Position numbers and translations under genes: made by a program. 64,000 nucleotides of DNA from Aporrectodea caliginosa. Taxonomy: Eukaryota > Annelida > Clitellata > Crassiclitellata > Lumbricidae. The notes below the pieces were generated by a model, which searched no databases, was not told the origin of the DNA, and was given only the letters and a program-made list of their open reading frames with translations. The stretch lies in assembly GCA_020284085.1 (NCBI GenBank), contig JACEVL010000467.1, positions 62,001-126,000 of the forward strand. Direction: 5' to 3'. Below, piece after piece: positions 39,256 through 46,062 of this stretch (positions are counted from its first letter, which is position 1; each line of letters begins with the position of its first letter).

Positions 39256-42200
39256 ACGTTTATTAAGTGCCACTGTCTAATGACTAAGCATCAATCGATG
39301 GTGCTGAGCAATCGTAAATGACGGACTTGCTCAAGGTTCATACACGATAACCATTTAAGAATAGGCTCAAACTCATAATCTCCACATTGCAAGGTAAGCA
39401 CTCTAACCAGTCGGCTGCCATGTCCCCAGTTGGCTACCCTGGCATGTGAGGGTGAGTGGCCAGCCCTGTCTCTTGTCACCTGACCTTTCCACCAACGGTG
39501 TATGGTCAGTGCAATCTTTTTAAGCTGAGTGTGCTAGGGGCATACAAGGGAATGTGCTGGGGGCATATAAGGGGAGCAATTTCCCCCATATACCGTACTT
39601 TTTGTTGTGGTGAGGATTTGAGCTTGCATCACAGTTAGTCCAGCACACTAAGCACACTTAAACACAAGACTGTCGTGCAGTTTAGTTCTTGTAGCTTATT
39701 AAGAATACAAGGTTGCTTGAACAACTGTTTATATTACAGACCTGAGACAAAACTGACATCAGATGAATTGAACAGCGTGTTTTTGCGGACAGCAAGTTTC
39801 CGCCAGTCGAGGAATCGACCAAAGACTGGAGAAGCTGCAGCTACGGAAAAGAATCTGCCATGGGCGCTGCAATCCAAGGCACCTGCACATTCAGTGGAGA
39901 CACAGAGCAAGTCTGATGTGAGCTTTGCACAAGGGAGCTCGTCGGTCTCCCATGAAAAAGCTGCAGCTGAGTACAATTCACCGAAGGAAACAGATAAAGC
40001 TCTCACCAAGAAATCCTACAAAGATACTCTCCCTCCGGCAGAGCTGGAAGGATTTCTAGAAAGAAAGCAGGAGTTAATGACCGGTGGAACTAAGGTTACC
40101 AACCGAAAATGGAAGCGCTTCTATGCTGTTCTCTGTGGTCAACTGCTCTGCTTCTTCAAAGATAGGAAAGGTAAGAGGTTAACAAGGGCATCTTGTTGTT
40201 TGATTGCTGGAGTCAAGTTAGTTTCTCAGCTGAATTATTCTACAGCGAGTAAGAGTATTATTGCTTCTTGCATGAACAAACTGTACAATTTGTATATGTT
40301 AAGTAAATGTCCTAAAGTTATATAGTGCATGTTAGAGCACCTCTAAGCAGTTTTTCATGTATAAATGTTGGGGTCAATCAAATTTGTGTATTCGAAATCA
40401 AGTTGACAATATCGCAGCTTGTTACAGCAGTAATATGAACAATAAGGAATGTGATGTACAAGAGAATTATATTCAGTAGATTTTGTTAATGGACTCGTGA
40501 AATAAAATTGCTATTGGGTACACTATATTAGTGCACAGTTAGGATTTTCATTATGAATAAATTATAGAAATATACACTGACTGCAGTTTTTAAATGATTT
40601 GTCTGGTTTCAAGATTTGTGTGCTGTAGAAGAAAATCAATTTCACAAAGAACTCCCTATTACCATAAATGTGTAAAATGCTTTAGTGAACTCTCTCAGAA
40701 CAGTAAAATAAATTTGCAAAACTAGAGGAAGGACTACAGAAGCATCTGCTGTCATAGCTTAAAGTGAATCCAGTCTTGTTGTGATTTCACGAATTATTGT
40801 TCTTGTAGAGTATCTAGAGAGTGATGCTGCTAGTGCACCATTGCCCATCCACGGAGCAACCTGCAATGTCGCCTCAGACTACACAAAGAAGCGAAATGTT
40901 CTGCGATTGTGTTTATGCGACAGTGCTGAATATCTGTTCATGGCACAGTCTCAGAATGAAATGATGTCCTGGGTCACCAAGATTCAGTTTCATGCTGGTA
41001 TGTTAAGGCCACCCAATTTCTTGCATAGCTCTTAGCTCAGTTTAGGAAGAAAACCATTTTGATTGCTCAATTGAATAACTGGTTGGCACTTACAGGCCTA
41101 TATTATAACATCGACAGTCCCTTCAGGTCCAACTGTTTTACTGTTTTCAAACAATGTTTATTGGCTATTGGACAAAAGTTCACATCTTTGAAACATTTTC
41201 ATTGTTTTAGCCATTGTATTTGTGCCGCTTCATGATAAAGACCCCTTTAAAGTTCTCAAAGGAGATTTATGAAAAATAAATCTGCAAATTAATCTTCTTT
41301 GAATTTTGTAGCTCAGGAACCATTTGGTATGTTTTTCTAAGTTTGGGTAGTAAACATAAAGAAGAACTGTAGCTTAGCTTGCTAACTGCTTATTACCACG
41401 AATAGCTAGGTTGTATTCCATTCTGAACAGAATATTTTTTCTTCTAACCTAAATATGTAATTCCTTACAGAATACTTCTTCATCTAACCTATATGTAAAT
41501 CATGAGGTAATACTTCTATATCTGACCTGTATGTAATTCCCAAGAGAATACTTCACCCAACCTCTATGTAATTCTTGACATAATACATTTTCATCTAAAT
41601 GTAGTTCCTGATAGAAACTTCAGACATGGGGAATTCATGGCTCCTGTGGATTCTGTGCTTTAAACAGGTGTTTAATTATTAACCAGTTACTACTGCAACT
41701 AATGCTGTCTTGATTGTCTTTGTGGGTACTCTGTATGACTAACACATTACTATGGGAATCAAGGTTTTACCAGCAACCTGTATAATATCTGTGTGCTTTC
41801 TTTGAGGTGCTATATAAATTTTAAGTTACACTGCGTTAGGCCAAGTCTGTAATGGTCTTATCTGCTATGAGAAACTGCATTTTTGAAGATTTACATTACG
41901 TTACACATGGCCATATTTTTGTCTAATAAATTTGGAATTCAGTAGATAGATAGATAAAATGTTCTTTATTGGAATGCCAATTGTAAACCGCATTTTAGCG
42001 TACAGTATAGATAAATTTTGTCTAATCTAATAATAAAATATATTTATTTTTAATACTGCTTCCATCTGTGTTAGATGGGTAACTGTTGTAGATTGTCAAA
42101 CAAAGATTAGCATCTTCTAGGGTTACTCAAATGATGTGTTGACTTGTTTTAGCACTGAAACCGTCCTTACAGTTGATGCAGTATGATCTACACCTGGCTC

Positions 42201-44768
42201 GGCACCTGCCTGGCACTACAAAGCACCATGCACCAGAAAACAAAAGCATGTCCGACAGCTTCAGCAGCCCCGACAGTTCACCAGCAGTCACTGCACGCAT
42301 TGACTCGTATGCGCCACATGAGCGTCAATCCTCCGATTCTTCAAACAGAAGCGGTTACACTCCACAGCAGAAATCACTCGACTCCAATCGGAATGTCAGT
42401 CTAGAAGCAGGTGATGCTAAGTCGAACGAAGCCTATCTTCAGAAAACATCAGATGACTGGCATTTACCTCAGAGTGAGCTCAGAGACAGCGAATTTACAG
42501 ATAGTGCAGCAGGTACTTTAAAATGATTTGTTCTTCATACAGGTAGATAGATAGATAAAATGTTCTTTATTGGAATGCCAATTGTAAACCGCATTTTAGC
42601 GTACAGTATAGATAAATTCTCATCCAGAGCTGATGGTTGAGATGATGTATGAGTTTTTGTCATACCAGTTTCCATGGTAATCCAAGGCATCTTATACTAT
42701 ATACAAATACAATTAGTAGATACATTACTGTATACACTACGTATAATTTTGAAAGAGGTTTAAGGACAAGGTGAATGCTGCTTCTTATGTCGTTCGAACA
42801 GTTGGAATAAATAAATTGTGAAAATGGTCTCAAGAGGGCGACCACTCTCTCTGTTCCATCCCTAGGTATGCCACTGGCAGTAGAAAACCTTGGATAACTC
42901 GAATTGTTGATTTATTTTCAATATCTGGCTCCACTCATCCAACATATTTTTTGTGTCAGTGGGCCTAGGTTTGCACTGATGGGGGTTGAGACATTAAGTT
43001 ACTGTGACATTTTTGAACTGTAAAAATGATGACCTCACTAGCTGCTAACATCAGGGTGACCTTTGTATTCATTGGAAAATGCCTGTAATGTAGAACAGAA
43101 TGCAATACATAGCATTACTGCATTAGATATTTGCCACCTGTTGTGATAAAACACCAGAGAAATCTGGACTACTTTAGCAAAAGAGTAACACATATTAGTA
43201 ATTAAGATTGGAGATGTAATCAGATTAAATATAGCCAAGAGGCTAACCCCTTGGGCAGTGGCATTCATCTCTTTGACCTGGGTTATAAATAGATCGTTTT
43301 GTCAAACTGTGAAACCACTGTGGTCAGTGTCCACGTTCGCAAAACCATTTGTCAAGGTCCCCATGTGTTCAAGAATCCCAGTTTGCACACTGATTGTGGC
43401 AGTGTTCGGACTCGTAGGTTTGCGTGGCTTAGTTGATCAGACGATTAAATGTAAAATTAAATGATTTGCACTCTATTTCTCTATGTATTTTTGTTGCTAC
43501 CACAAAATTTGTAAAGGCGATTTTCGTAATTCATTCAGTAATATTTCATATGTTTGTAATTCAACACCTCATACAACAAATTACTGAATAAGTTTAATGT
43601 AATTACTTAGTTTAACCATTTACATACTGTATTTCACTTCTTTTATAAGCCATAAGTTTGTGCATGCAATCCTCTTCAGAATTTTATGTATTCCAATTAC
43701 TATGTCAGTGTTAGTCTTTATGCTGAAATGTTGTTCCTCTTTTGTAGAAACTTTGGCAGAGCCATCAACATCAAGAACTCAGGTAACAGTTCTTTGCATA
43801 AGTAATCTTCTATGGTTTAGTTGCAGATTTTATCCACATTATCAATTTAAAACACCCGTTGTTTAACTAGAATCTAATCAAACTTGGAACCCATTTAAAG
43901 GAAAGTGTTACCAATGCCTTACTGGTGTCTCGGGCAAATATAATTTTGGGTTAACCTTCTGGAAAATCTGTTTAACGATTGTGTGAGGTTTCAGTCTAAC
44001 TCTGCAATTTTTATCTTTGCTTTTTAAGGCCTATTTCTACCATAATAAACCCCCAGTAAATTACTTCTGAATAGCTGTTTTGTTACTTATACTTGGTTTA
44101 TTAATGTATAATCATCTTTGTGTTGCCTTCAGAGGATTGCTCATTGGCATGCTAGTCTCCTCTGCACCCAGGGACAAGCTTAATATCTGCACCCCCTATT
44201 TCTATATTCTAAGCTAAACTGAAGAGCACAATTTCAAAACTCACTCAGCCTAACGCTTATCAATTGGACTGAGTGAGTGTGGGGATCGTGCTCCTCAATT
44301 TAGAAAACTAAAAACGTCCAATTTACTGCTTTACTCCCTCAATTTATGCCCTTCGTAACGCTCCACCCTGGGACAATAATTATAGTAACAATTGCTGTAG
44401 CATGAAAATCATCACAGGAGTTGTTTTATTTCACACAGGCAGCACACAATCACAATGGACGTTATTCTTCGACTCTTCCAAGACAATCTCCATTCGTTTC
44501 TCCTGAAGCTGCACCCATAAATTTACATTCCTTCATCGATGTGCAATCGTTTGGGGGTCAGACAAATACGTCTCGCCCATTGTCAGCTGATGCAACCAGT
44601 TCATTGTCACAGAATCCAGAATTTGGATACCGAGGAGTGGCATCCGCATCCACTCTAGACAGGGATGCAAAGCTGGTAAAGAATGGTGACAAGGAAATTA
44701 AAAAGAAAAGTTTCTTTGGTGGTAACCTTTTCAGTAAAACAAAAAAAGAGAAAGACAAAAAGAAGTGA
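83..44768 (+). CDS. SPTBN5: Beta-heavy-type spectrin chain, 3' part (44 exons, 5' end outside window)
   Basis: Membrane-skeleton protein that pairs with alpha spectrin and links actin to membranes. Seen: 44 GT-AG exons give one uninterrupted frame of 2383 residues ending in TGA at 44766-44768. Helix-A tryptophan (or equivalent) positions fall at residues 11, 117, 223, 330, 436, 542, 650, 756, 863, 970, 1076, 1181, 1288, 1394, 1500, 1606, 1712 and 1818, a 106-residue period. That makes 17 complete repeats plus a partial one, followed by a linker, a PH domain (about 2037-2143) and a basic tail ending KKEKDKKK. Conventional beta spectrins have 16 complete repeats plus a partial one in the whole protein, so more than that in a C-terminal fragment implies the beta-heavy class (about 30 repeats). 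The actin-binding CH domains are expected upstream. No SH3 is seen here. The protein identity is secure; the beta-heavy assignment is inference from repeat count. Confidence 0.93.
1720..1965 (-). mobile_element. Degenerate retroposon fragment
   Basis: Reading the minus strand, it ends in the motif GCACTATATAAA after a block resembling the frame tails of the CR1/L2-like copies in this window (for example 54775-54555). Heavily decayed, no open frame. Confidence 0.4.
2640..3145 (-). mobile_element. Non-LTR retrotransposon fragment, reverse-transcriptase C-terminal end
   Basis: The minus strand encodes KIHLFTSYILLPVLFYKVET, then WTLTMAPEKKLDAFQQ, the YGSETWTL-type motif found after the palm of RTE/CR1-like reverse transcriptases. 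It continues to SEMTETRRPQASGQF, matching the usual ETIRKRRLRWFGH region. Stops and frameshifts show it is dead. It lies in the intron 2542-4146. Confidence 0.65.
3165..3830 (+). mobile_element. CR1/L2-like LINE 3' end
   Basis: The frame reads NRLQAIQNALARAVTKTPKY, then LESLHWLKIPERIEYKI, the conserved LHWLP.R..YK block at the end of CR1/L2 reverse transcriptases. A stop follows near 3415. A later segment gives the AVPPLWNKLPP-type motif in another frame. The 3' end has GCGCCTGTGAATAAGCTGG, also present in minus orientation near 34915. Confidence 0.75.
4545..4850 (+). mobile_element. RTE-like LINE 3' tail
   Basis: Encodes RFKGKRNKGQPRLSGIDNIN, then GLTARGAVDLTNDR, the GRPRLRWLDN..ED tail of RTE-type elements. 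It ends in degenerate TGA/ATG triplets, a common RTE tail. Confidence 0.6.
6558..6935. repeat. Minisatellite, unit about 64 bp, 5-6 copies
   Basis: Units share CTCTACTTTGCTAA, then ATAGTGCATTTCTTATATG and ATATATTATCCCAGCTGTCG. Two unit versions alternate (CTAAGCTATAG and CTAAATGATAG), suggesting growth by dimer duplication. It follows spectrin exon 6399-6548 almost at once. Confidence 0.9.
8400..8760 (+). mobile_element. LINE 3' fragment nested in the hAT element
   Basis: Encodes AIEERVGAAEDRVLQVVVWN, then RRYSLRPRAHEFELPRKDDK and ILYK before a stop. This is the YNLRPR..H.LP C-terminal signature of a non-LTR reverse-transcriptase protein. The same family appears at 10070-10770. Confidence 0.7.
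8930..9395 (+). mobile_element. CR1/L2-like LINE 3' fragment nested in the hAT element
   Basis: Encodes ITQSLQQLHWLPIPARIAFK, the LHWLP motif. The tail AGCGCTATAAATTTCTAATT is followed by TGTAT repeats, the same tail type as other retroposons here. Confidence 0.7.
9820..9900 (-). mobile_element. SINE 3' end fragment
   Basis: Carries GAGCACTTGTTTTAGCGCCC followed by CTTCAAGATTTCTACTCAGA, matching the 3' end of the SINE copy at 28060-28303 in the same orientation. It is preceded by TATG repeats. Confidence 0.6.
10070..10770 (+). mobile_element. LINE 3' fragment with reverse-transcriptase C-terminus
   Basis: Encodes RILGVTLGRDLS, then LHALRVFRAHGLPPKALHLV, and after a frameshift LYAAPAWWGLASAADRNRLE. 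These are consecutive parts of a non-LTR reverse transcriptase and its thumb. It ends with AATAAACGAATATATCATC triplets. Confidence 0.75.
12424..12510 (-). mobile_element. SINE fragment
   Basis: AATACAATACAACTG followed by GATAATGCCCTCCTTAC matches the 3' end of the minus-strand SINE at 21222-21444. Confidence 0.5.
12571..12640 (-). mobile_element. Miniature palindromic element, copy 1 of 3
   Basis: Ends TAACACTTTAACGA and TCGTTAAAGTGTTAA are reverse complements. The interior matches the copies at 35617 and 59077 in inverse orientation, including the 15-base core ACTGGGAAACCAATG. It sits just before exon 12658-12813. Confidence 0.8.
12658..22211 (+). CDS. SPTBN5: Spectrin exons 12-22: repeats 6-10
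   Basis: Exons 12658-12813, 13439-13630, 14238-14321, 14785-14903, 15444-15558, 17936-18052, 18708-18829, 19715-19775, 20385-20489, 20735-20923 and 22134-22211. Phase-2 junctions fall after 14903 (lysine codon) and 18829 (arginine codon); the rest are phase 0. The donor of exon 14238-14321 is C|GTTAGT, weaker than the usual AG|GT. It was chosen because it keeps phase with the next exon (GISVDDD) and restores a normal repeat. Repeat 7 carries DLGRDYEECEVLQRR, a turn typical of the third-from-last beta repeat. Exon 19715-19775 is very short, only 61 bases. Confidence 0.9.
15216..15395 (+). repeat. Dispersed 180-bp repeat, copy 1
   Basis: Shares CTGTGTGTCTTGA, GCAGTTAACATTAGAAACAT, CTTTTTGCTTT, TTTTGCAGATTGT and GTATGGCTA in the same order with 17368-17552. 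Origin unknown. Confidence 0.75.
16345..16440 (+). repeat. Dispersed repeat shared with 26770-26850
   Basis: Both copies have CAACCGATGGCACACCAAA, then TCAAGCCAT or TCCAAGCCAT, and end in GAGAGGCAGCCT. Probably an uncharacterised short retroposon. Confidence 0.55.
17368..17552 (+). repeat. Dispersed 180-bp repeat, copy 2
   Basis: Same motifs in the same order as 15216-15395. Part of it (TTAGAAACATA, GAG, TATGTTTCTA) is a palindrome that also recurs inverted at 17148-17183, so a foldback of about 290 bp is possible. Confidence 0.7.
18965..19530 (+). mobile_element. RTE-like reverse-transcriptase pseudogene
   Basis: Translates in pieces to GIKIAGRTMNNLRRCDTTLL, matching the YADD region with ADD degraded to CDT. 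It then gives LIRRLKSESEKQ, VDGEEIETVTSFTFLGSVIE and KRTLGLLYNKSE. The order is that of RTE reverse transcriptases. Stops and frameshifts make it inactive. It lies in the intron 18830-19714. Confidence 0.75.
19905..20160 (-). mobile_element. Decayed LINE fragment
   Basis: GAACAACCAGGTCACCCTG and GGCAACCTATTCCAGAAAG resemble the element split at 55925-57430, which has GACAACCAGGTCACCTG and GGCAGCTTATTCCACAAAG. No frame survives. Confidence 0.45.
21222..21444 (-). mobile_element. tRNA-derived SINE
   Basis: The minus strand has an RNA polymerase III B-box-like GGTTCGAATCCACC and the head motif GGGGTATGTTCGGTGCC shared with the copy at 24096. It ends in TTGTATTGTATTAT. Near full length. Confidence 0.8.
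21445..22130. repeat. Degenerate G+T-rich TGTTATGTTGTGG repeat
   Basis: About 690 bp of irregular TATGTTGTG/TATGTTATG units with almost no C on the plus strand. It is broken at 22008-22062 by a SINE tail (TTATATAGCGCCGCTC). It lies directly before exon 22134-22211. Confidence 0.85.
22236..22405 (-). mobile_element. tRNA-derived SINE, diverged
   Basis: Shares TAATGGTCAAGCATCAATTG, GGACTTGCTCAAGGT and a degraded B-box with the copy at 39256-39425. Tail on the left is ATTATTATT. Confidence 0.65.
22509..22551. other. Perfect hairpin, 19-bp stem and 5-nt loop
   Basis: Arm GTTTGCAGAAAATACAGTT, loop GTGGA, then the exact reverse complement of the arm. It lies in the spectrin intron 22212-23088. 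Function unknown; may be a transposon remnant or a transcribed hairpin. Confidence 0.9.
23089..33587 (+). CDS. SPTBN5: Spectrin exons 23-33: repeats 11-16
   Basis: Exons 23089-23352, 23814-23960, 24703-24840, 25528-25656, 26204-26334, 27816-28002, 28943-29143, 29577-29672, 30737-31054, 31974-32165 and 33432-33587. Repeat 11 has the strongly conserved QDPSNLKDKLQKHQAFEAEL segment. Repeats 13-16 carry canonical WIDEK, WMNEKK, WIKEQE and WIEEKK helix-A starts. The 318-base exon at 30737 is exactly one 106-residue repeat length. The acceptor of exon 28943-29143 is formed by a run of ATT triplets ending in AG, contributed by a LINE tail. Only the junction after 26334 is phase 2. Confidence 0.92.
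24096..24330 (+). mobile_element. tRNA-derived SINE, best-preserved copy
   Basis: A-box-like TGGTTTGGGGGTATG and B-box GGTTCGAATCC are spaced as in tRNA promoters. The body has GGGACCCTGGGCAAGTCCTT, the 3' end is GGGCGCTATAACAAGTG, and the tail is ATACA repeats. ATACA repeats also precede it. Confidence 0.85.
24390..24545 (-). mobile_element. Decayed SINE
   Basis: Shares GATATTGCCCTCCTTCCAAA and the ACTTTTTCAAAGCC body position with other minus-strand copies. No B-box remains. Confidence 0.5.
26770..26850 (+). repeat. Dispersed repeat, second copy of 16345-16440
   Basis: CAACCGATGGCACACCAAA to GAGAGGCAGCCT, followed by ATT triplets, as expected for the 3' tail of a retroposon. Confidence 0.55.
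26880..27360. promoter_or_regulatory. CpG-rich block with CRE-like motifs inside a spectrin intron
   Basis: CpG density is far above the surrounding introns. It holds TTACGTCATTCTACGTCATA, GACGTCGTCATAGCAACGCG and a GGGACGGACGG/GGGAGGGAGGG stretch. TACGTCA is the core recognised by CREB/ATF proteins, and CATAGCAAC resembles an RFX half site. It could be an internal promoter or enhancer, or a GC-rich transposon. Promoter role not shown. Confidence 0.3.
28060..28303 (-). mobile_element. tRNA-derived SINE with TATG tail
   Basis: The minus strand has the B-box region GCGGTTCGAATCCACC and body GGGACCCTGGGCAAGTCCTT, and ends GGGGTGCTATAACAAGTGCT followed by CATA repeats. Same family as 24096-24330. 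Confidence 0.85.
28716..28942 (+). pseudogene. Partial spectrin exon copy fused to a LINE 3' tail
   Basis: Bases 28716-28818 match 28962-29064 of the functional exon with one difference (T at 28789, A at 29035). The copy then runs into unrelated sequence ending AGAATAAACGAATATTATT, a LINE-type tail seen also near 10730 and 34055. It lacks the exon's first 19 bases and its 3' end, so it cannot replace the real exon. The ATT tail plus AG forms the acceptor of exon 28943-29143. Confidence 0.85.
29165..29510. repeat. GGT/AAT triplet-rich repeat
   Basis: Irregular GGTGGTAAT-type triplets over about 345 bp directly after the donor of exon 28943-29143. It happens to be open in a Gly/Asn frame, but an in-frame stop separates it from the exon, so it is not coding. 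Confidence 0.85.
30090..30390 (+). mobile_element. CR1/L2-like LINE 3' end
   Basis: Contains TCGGTCACGAACCTCATTAA, a later WNDLPPAIR-type segment (ATATGGAATGACCTTCCCCC), and the tail GAAGCGCTTTACAAATGTTC followed by AGATT repeats. Confidence 0.65.
31577..31718. mobile_element. Short DNA transposon relic with GCGTAGC-type ends
   Basis: Left end CATAGGCGTAGCTACCTGG and AGGAGGCAG; right end, read inward, CAGGAGCGCAGCCAGAC and AGAGGAGGCAAC. Inverted ends of this kind occur in hAT-like elements. No clean target duplication was found. Confidence 0.45.
31780..31945 (+). mobile_element. tRNA-derived SINE
   Basis: A-box-like GATTGGTTAGAGCACTC, B-box-like GGGTTTGAGCCTC, body AGGGACCTTGAACAAGTTC and tail AGTGGCGCTTAGTAAATG with ATA repeats. 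It directly precedes the acceptor of exon 31974-32165. Confidence 0.75.
34440..34870 (+). mobile_element. CR1/L2-like LINE 3' end
   Basis: Encodes NVLHWLPASQRISYRIAALV, then APSYLSDLCRP, a textbook C-terminal block of CR1/L2 reverse transcriptase. The tail is GGGGCGCTATATAAATGCTC followed by GAAT repeats. The frame is broken near 34720. Confidence 0.85.
34913..34990 (-). mobile_element. LINE 3' tail fragment
   Basis: Reverse complement of the tail at 3770-3830, including AGCTATAGAAATTTGAAG and CAGCTTATTCACAAGCACTT on the plus strand. Confidence 0.5.
35165..38310 (+). CDS. SPTBN5: Spectrin exons 34-38: last full repeat, tetramerisation half-repeat, charged helix
   Basis: Exons 35165-35382, 36052-36241, 37105-37203, 37607-37789 and 38188-38310. 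The last complete repeat starts AWCNEMQARVTADELAKDV. The following exon encodes only helices A and B of a repeat (VWIEDKRPFVQNEDVG, then LLKKHNDFEKMVHAQESRF). In known beta spectrins this truncated repeat completes a triple helix with the N-terminal helix of alpha spectrin to form the tetramer. Exon 38188-38310 then gives a long Glu/Arg/Lys-rich helix, including REEELKLLEQRRGEEE, as seen after the partial repeat in other beta spectrins. Confidence 0.93.
35617..35687 (+). mobile_element. Miniature palindromic element, copy 2 of 3
   Basis: Left arm TTAACACTTTAACGACAAGC pairs with the right arm with one mismatch. Both ends are TTAA. The loop region includes TGCATTGGTTTCCCAGTCA, shared with the copy at 59077. 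Confidence 0.85.
35705..35905 (-). mobile_element. tRNA-derived SINE, diverged
   Basis: Contains GTGAGTGAAGGACTTGCTCA, AGGTCCCTACAC and a B-box complement GTAGGCTCGAACCTGTA. Head region GGTCTAGTGGTCCAACTAA. Confidence 0.7.
36460..36800 (-). mobile_element. LINE 3' end fragment
   Basis: The minus strand encodes NLSISRTAPQLWNELSYEF, the AP.LWN.LP motif at the end of CR1/L2 proteins. Its tail GCTTTGCGCCTAGCTTTAG is of the same type as at 3770. Confidence 0.55.
38608..38895. repeat. 59-bp tandem array opened by a copied exon edge
   Basis: About four units with TTTTGTGTAATTTAT, AGGGAATAAAGA and GAATTTCCCAGCATACT. Just before the first unit, 38608-38632 is identical to the first 25 bases of coding exon 38896-38978 that closes the array. 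Confidence 0.9.
38896..40997 (+). CDS. SPTBN5: Spectrin exons 39-41: linker and PH domain
   Basis: Exons 38896-38978, 39740-40170 and 40809-40997. A Ser/Ala/Glu-rich linker of about 100 residues leads into a PH domain starting LEGFLERKQEL. It continues through KWKRFYAVLCGQLLCFFKD and SDYTKKRNVLRLCL to EYLFMAQSQNEMMSWVTKI. The final helix keeps the invariant PH tryptophan. Beta-spectrin PH domains bind phosphoinositides and help place the network at membranes. Introns here switch to phase 2 (after 38978) and phase 1 (after 40170 and 40997), unlike the phase-0 introns of the repeat region. Confidence 0.93.
39130..39650 (-). mobile_element. SINE of one family interrupted by a SINE of another
   Basis: Outer pieces (39130-39205 and 39428-39650) match the continuous copy at 62555-62850 and the partial one at 63880-64000: GAAGTGTTGATGACTTCATT, then GAGGGTGAGTGGCCAGCC. 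Its tRNA-like part reads TTAGTGTGCTGGACTAACTG on the minus strand. The inner piece (about 39206-39427) is the TAATGACTAAGCATCAATCG family seen at 22236, with an ATT tail. Confidence 0.65.
41942..42017 (-). repeat. 76-bp repeat upstream of exon 42153-42512
   Basis: Identical base for base to 42543-42618. GATA repeats lead into TGTTCTTTATTGGAATGCCA, resembling the 3' tail of a minus-strand LINE. Confidence 0.9.
42153..44768 (+). CDS. SPTBN5: Spectrin exons 42-44: C-terminal Ser-rich, Lys-ended tail
   Basis: Exons 42153-42512, 43748-43782 and 44439-44768. About 240 residues follow the PH domain. They are rich in Ser, Asn and Asp and predicted disordered, with no recognised domain. The end, KKKSFFGGNLFSKTKKEKDK and a few more lysines, parallels the lysine-rich ends of vertebrate beta spectrins. 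The 35-base microexon (11 codons plus a split codon) is the least certain exon. It keeps phase on both sides: phase 1 in, phase 0 out. Confidence 0.85.
42543..42618 (-). repeat. 76-bp repeat downstream of exon 42153-42512
   Basis: Second copy of the repeat at 41942-42017, in the same orientation, 30 bases past the exon's donor. Confidence 0.9.
44167..44372. mobile_element. Foldback-type element before the last spectrin exon
   Basis: Ends CCCAGGG and CCCTGGG are inverted. Internal arms GAAGAGCAC plus ACTCACTCAG pair with CTGAGTGAGT plus GTGCTCCTC. No target duplication found and no protein encoded. Confidence 0.5.
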
Positions 44769-45535
44769 TGCTAGACATGCAACAATAGACTACCAGACTT
44801 CAGCTGCACTGGTGCTAAAATGCAGCTCTTTACATATCACAGCGGTTCAGCAACAGATAAAACTTACAGATCTACTTTTATGAAAAACTGCAGTTTATTA
44901 GTGGCTGTTGCCATTCAATTTAATAGCTTAGATTTGATTTAGTTAATTGTTTTTTTTACAGTTGTTCAGGTCTTGTTTGCAACTGCAAACAGTTGAGACA
45001 CAGCTTTCTTGAATAGTTTGCTTCTTGACGTGAATATGACATGTTTGCAAATATAAAATTTGACAACTGATACAGGTTTGTATATCGGTAGTGAACAAGA
45101 CAAAAACTGTAATAATTTTGTGGTTAATTATTTTAGAAAAATGACTTTTGTGGTGCATCAGTTTGTAAATTTTATCAGTGGTTTTTACGATGTTACTGAT
45201 GACAATTGTTAGTTGGACTGCTGCTGTTCAACTGAAATTCCTCCACGTTAACCATGTTTAGCAGTTTTATTGAAAGATGTTTAAAAATGTGATTAACAAA
45301 TCTTACTTTGGCATTCAGCCCAAAATCTGAAGAAATCCAAAGCCAAAATGTTGCTATGGCTGCCATTTTATTCACTGTTTTACTTGGTGGATTTTATTGA
45401 ACAGCTGTGGTAAATTTACTTGAACTACTGCTGATCTTTGCTCAAATTGTCAAGTGCAATATTAGACAGTCTTTTGAATGCTTTTAGCATTGTAAACATT
45501 CAAATGTCAATAAAAGCCTCTTGCTTTATGCAAAT
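44769..45535 (+). other. Spectrin 3' UTR
   Basis: AT-rich sequence after the TGA, with no open frame resembling a known protein. It ends near the first canonical polyadenylation hexamer after the stop. The cleavage point is inferred as 10-25 bases past the signal. Confidence 0.6.
45509..45514 (+). terminator. Polyadenylation signal AATAAA of the spectrin gene
   Basis: The hexamer AATAAA lies about 740 bases after the stop codon and is followed by a T-rich stretch (CCTCTTGCTTTATG). It is the first canonical signal after the stop. Confidence 0.6.
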
Positions 45536-46062
45536 TCAAATCTTCAAAAATTACTCAAGCTATATTTCTTCTCTTGTGGAATCTTAAAATTCAGAGTAAA
45601 TCTTTGTAGCTTTGAAATCCAATATTATGAGGAAAGAAAGTCAGTTATTGGTTATACCGGGTAATCTGAAAAAGTAGTTTCAAGAGCATCACTGTTCGAT
45701 ATCTAAATTCAGGTTTCCTGAGAACCTTTTTACTCGGAACTTAAGGAACACCACACTATAACAATCACCAATATAAACTGATTAGTAATTAAATCATATT
45801 TACAACTGTAAACAGAAATGCAATAATCAAAGCGTCCACACAGTTTGTCACTTTAAAGGCCCACAAATCGAACTTAACGAGATTGAACGTGCAAAAGTTT
45901 TGCAACCAGATTTAAACAAGCTCTGACTTCAAAAGTGTAACAAAATCCGTCAGTCATCATACCATTCCATTTCAAACTTGTGGCAGTGGCAGACCAGTCA
46001 GACAAGACTCAAATCACAAGACTTGTATTTAGGCTGTTACGATAGTTCATATTTACAAATAT

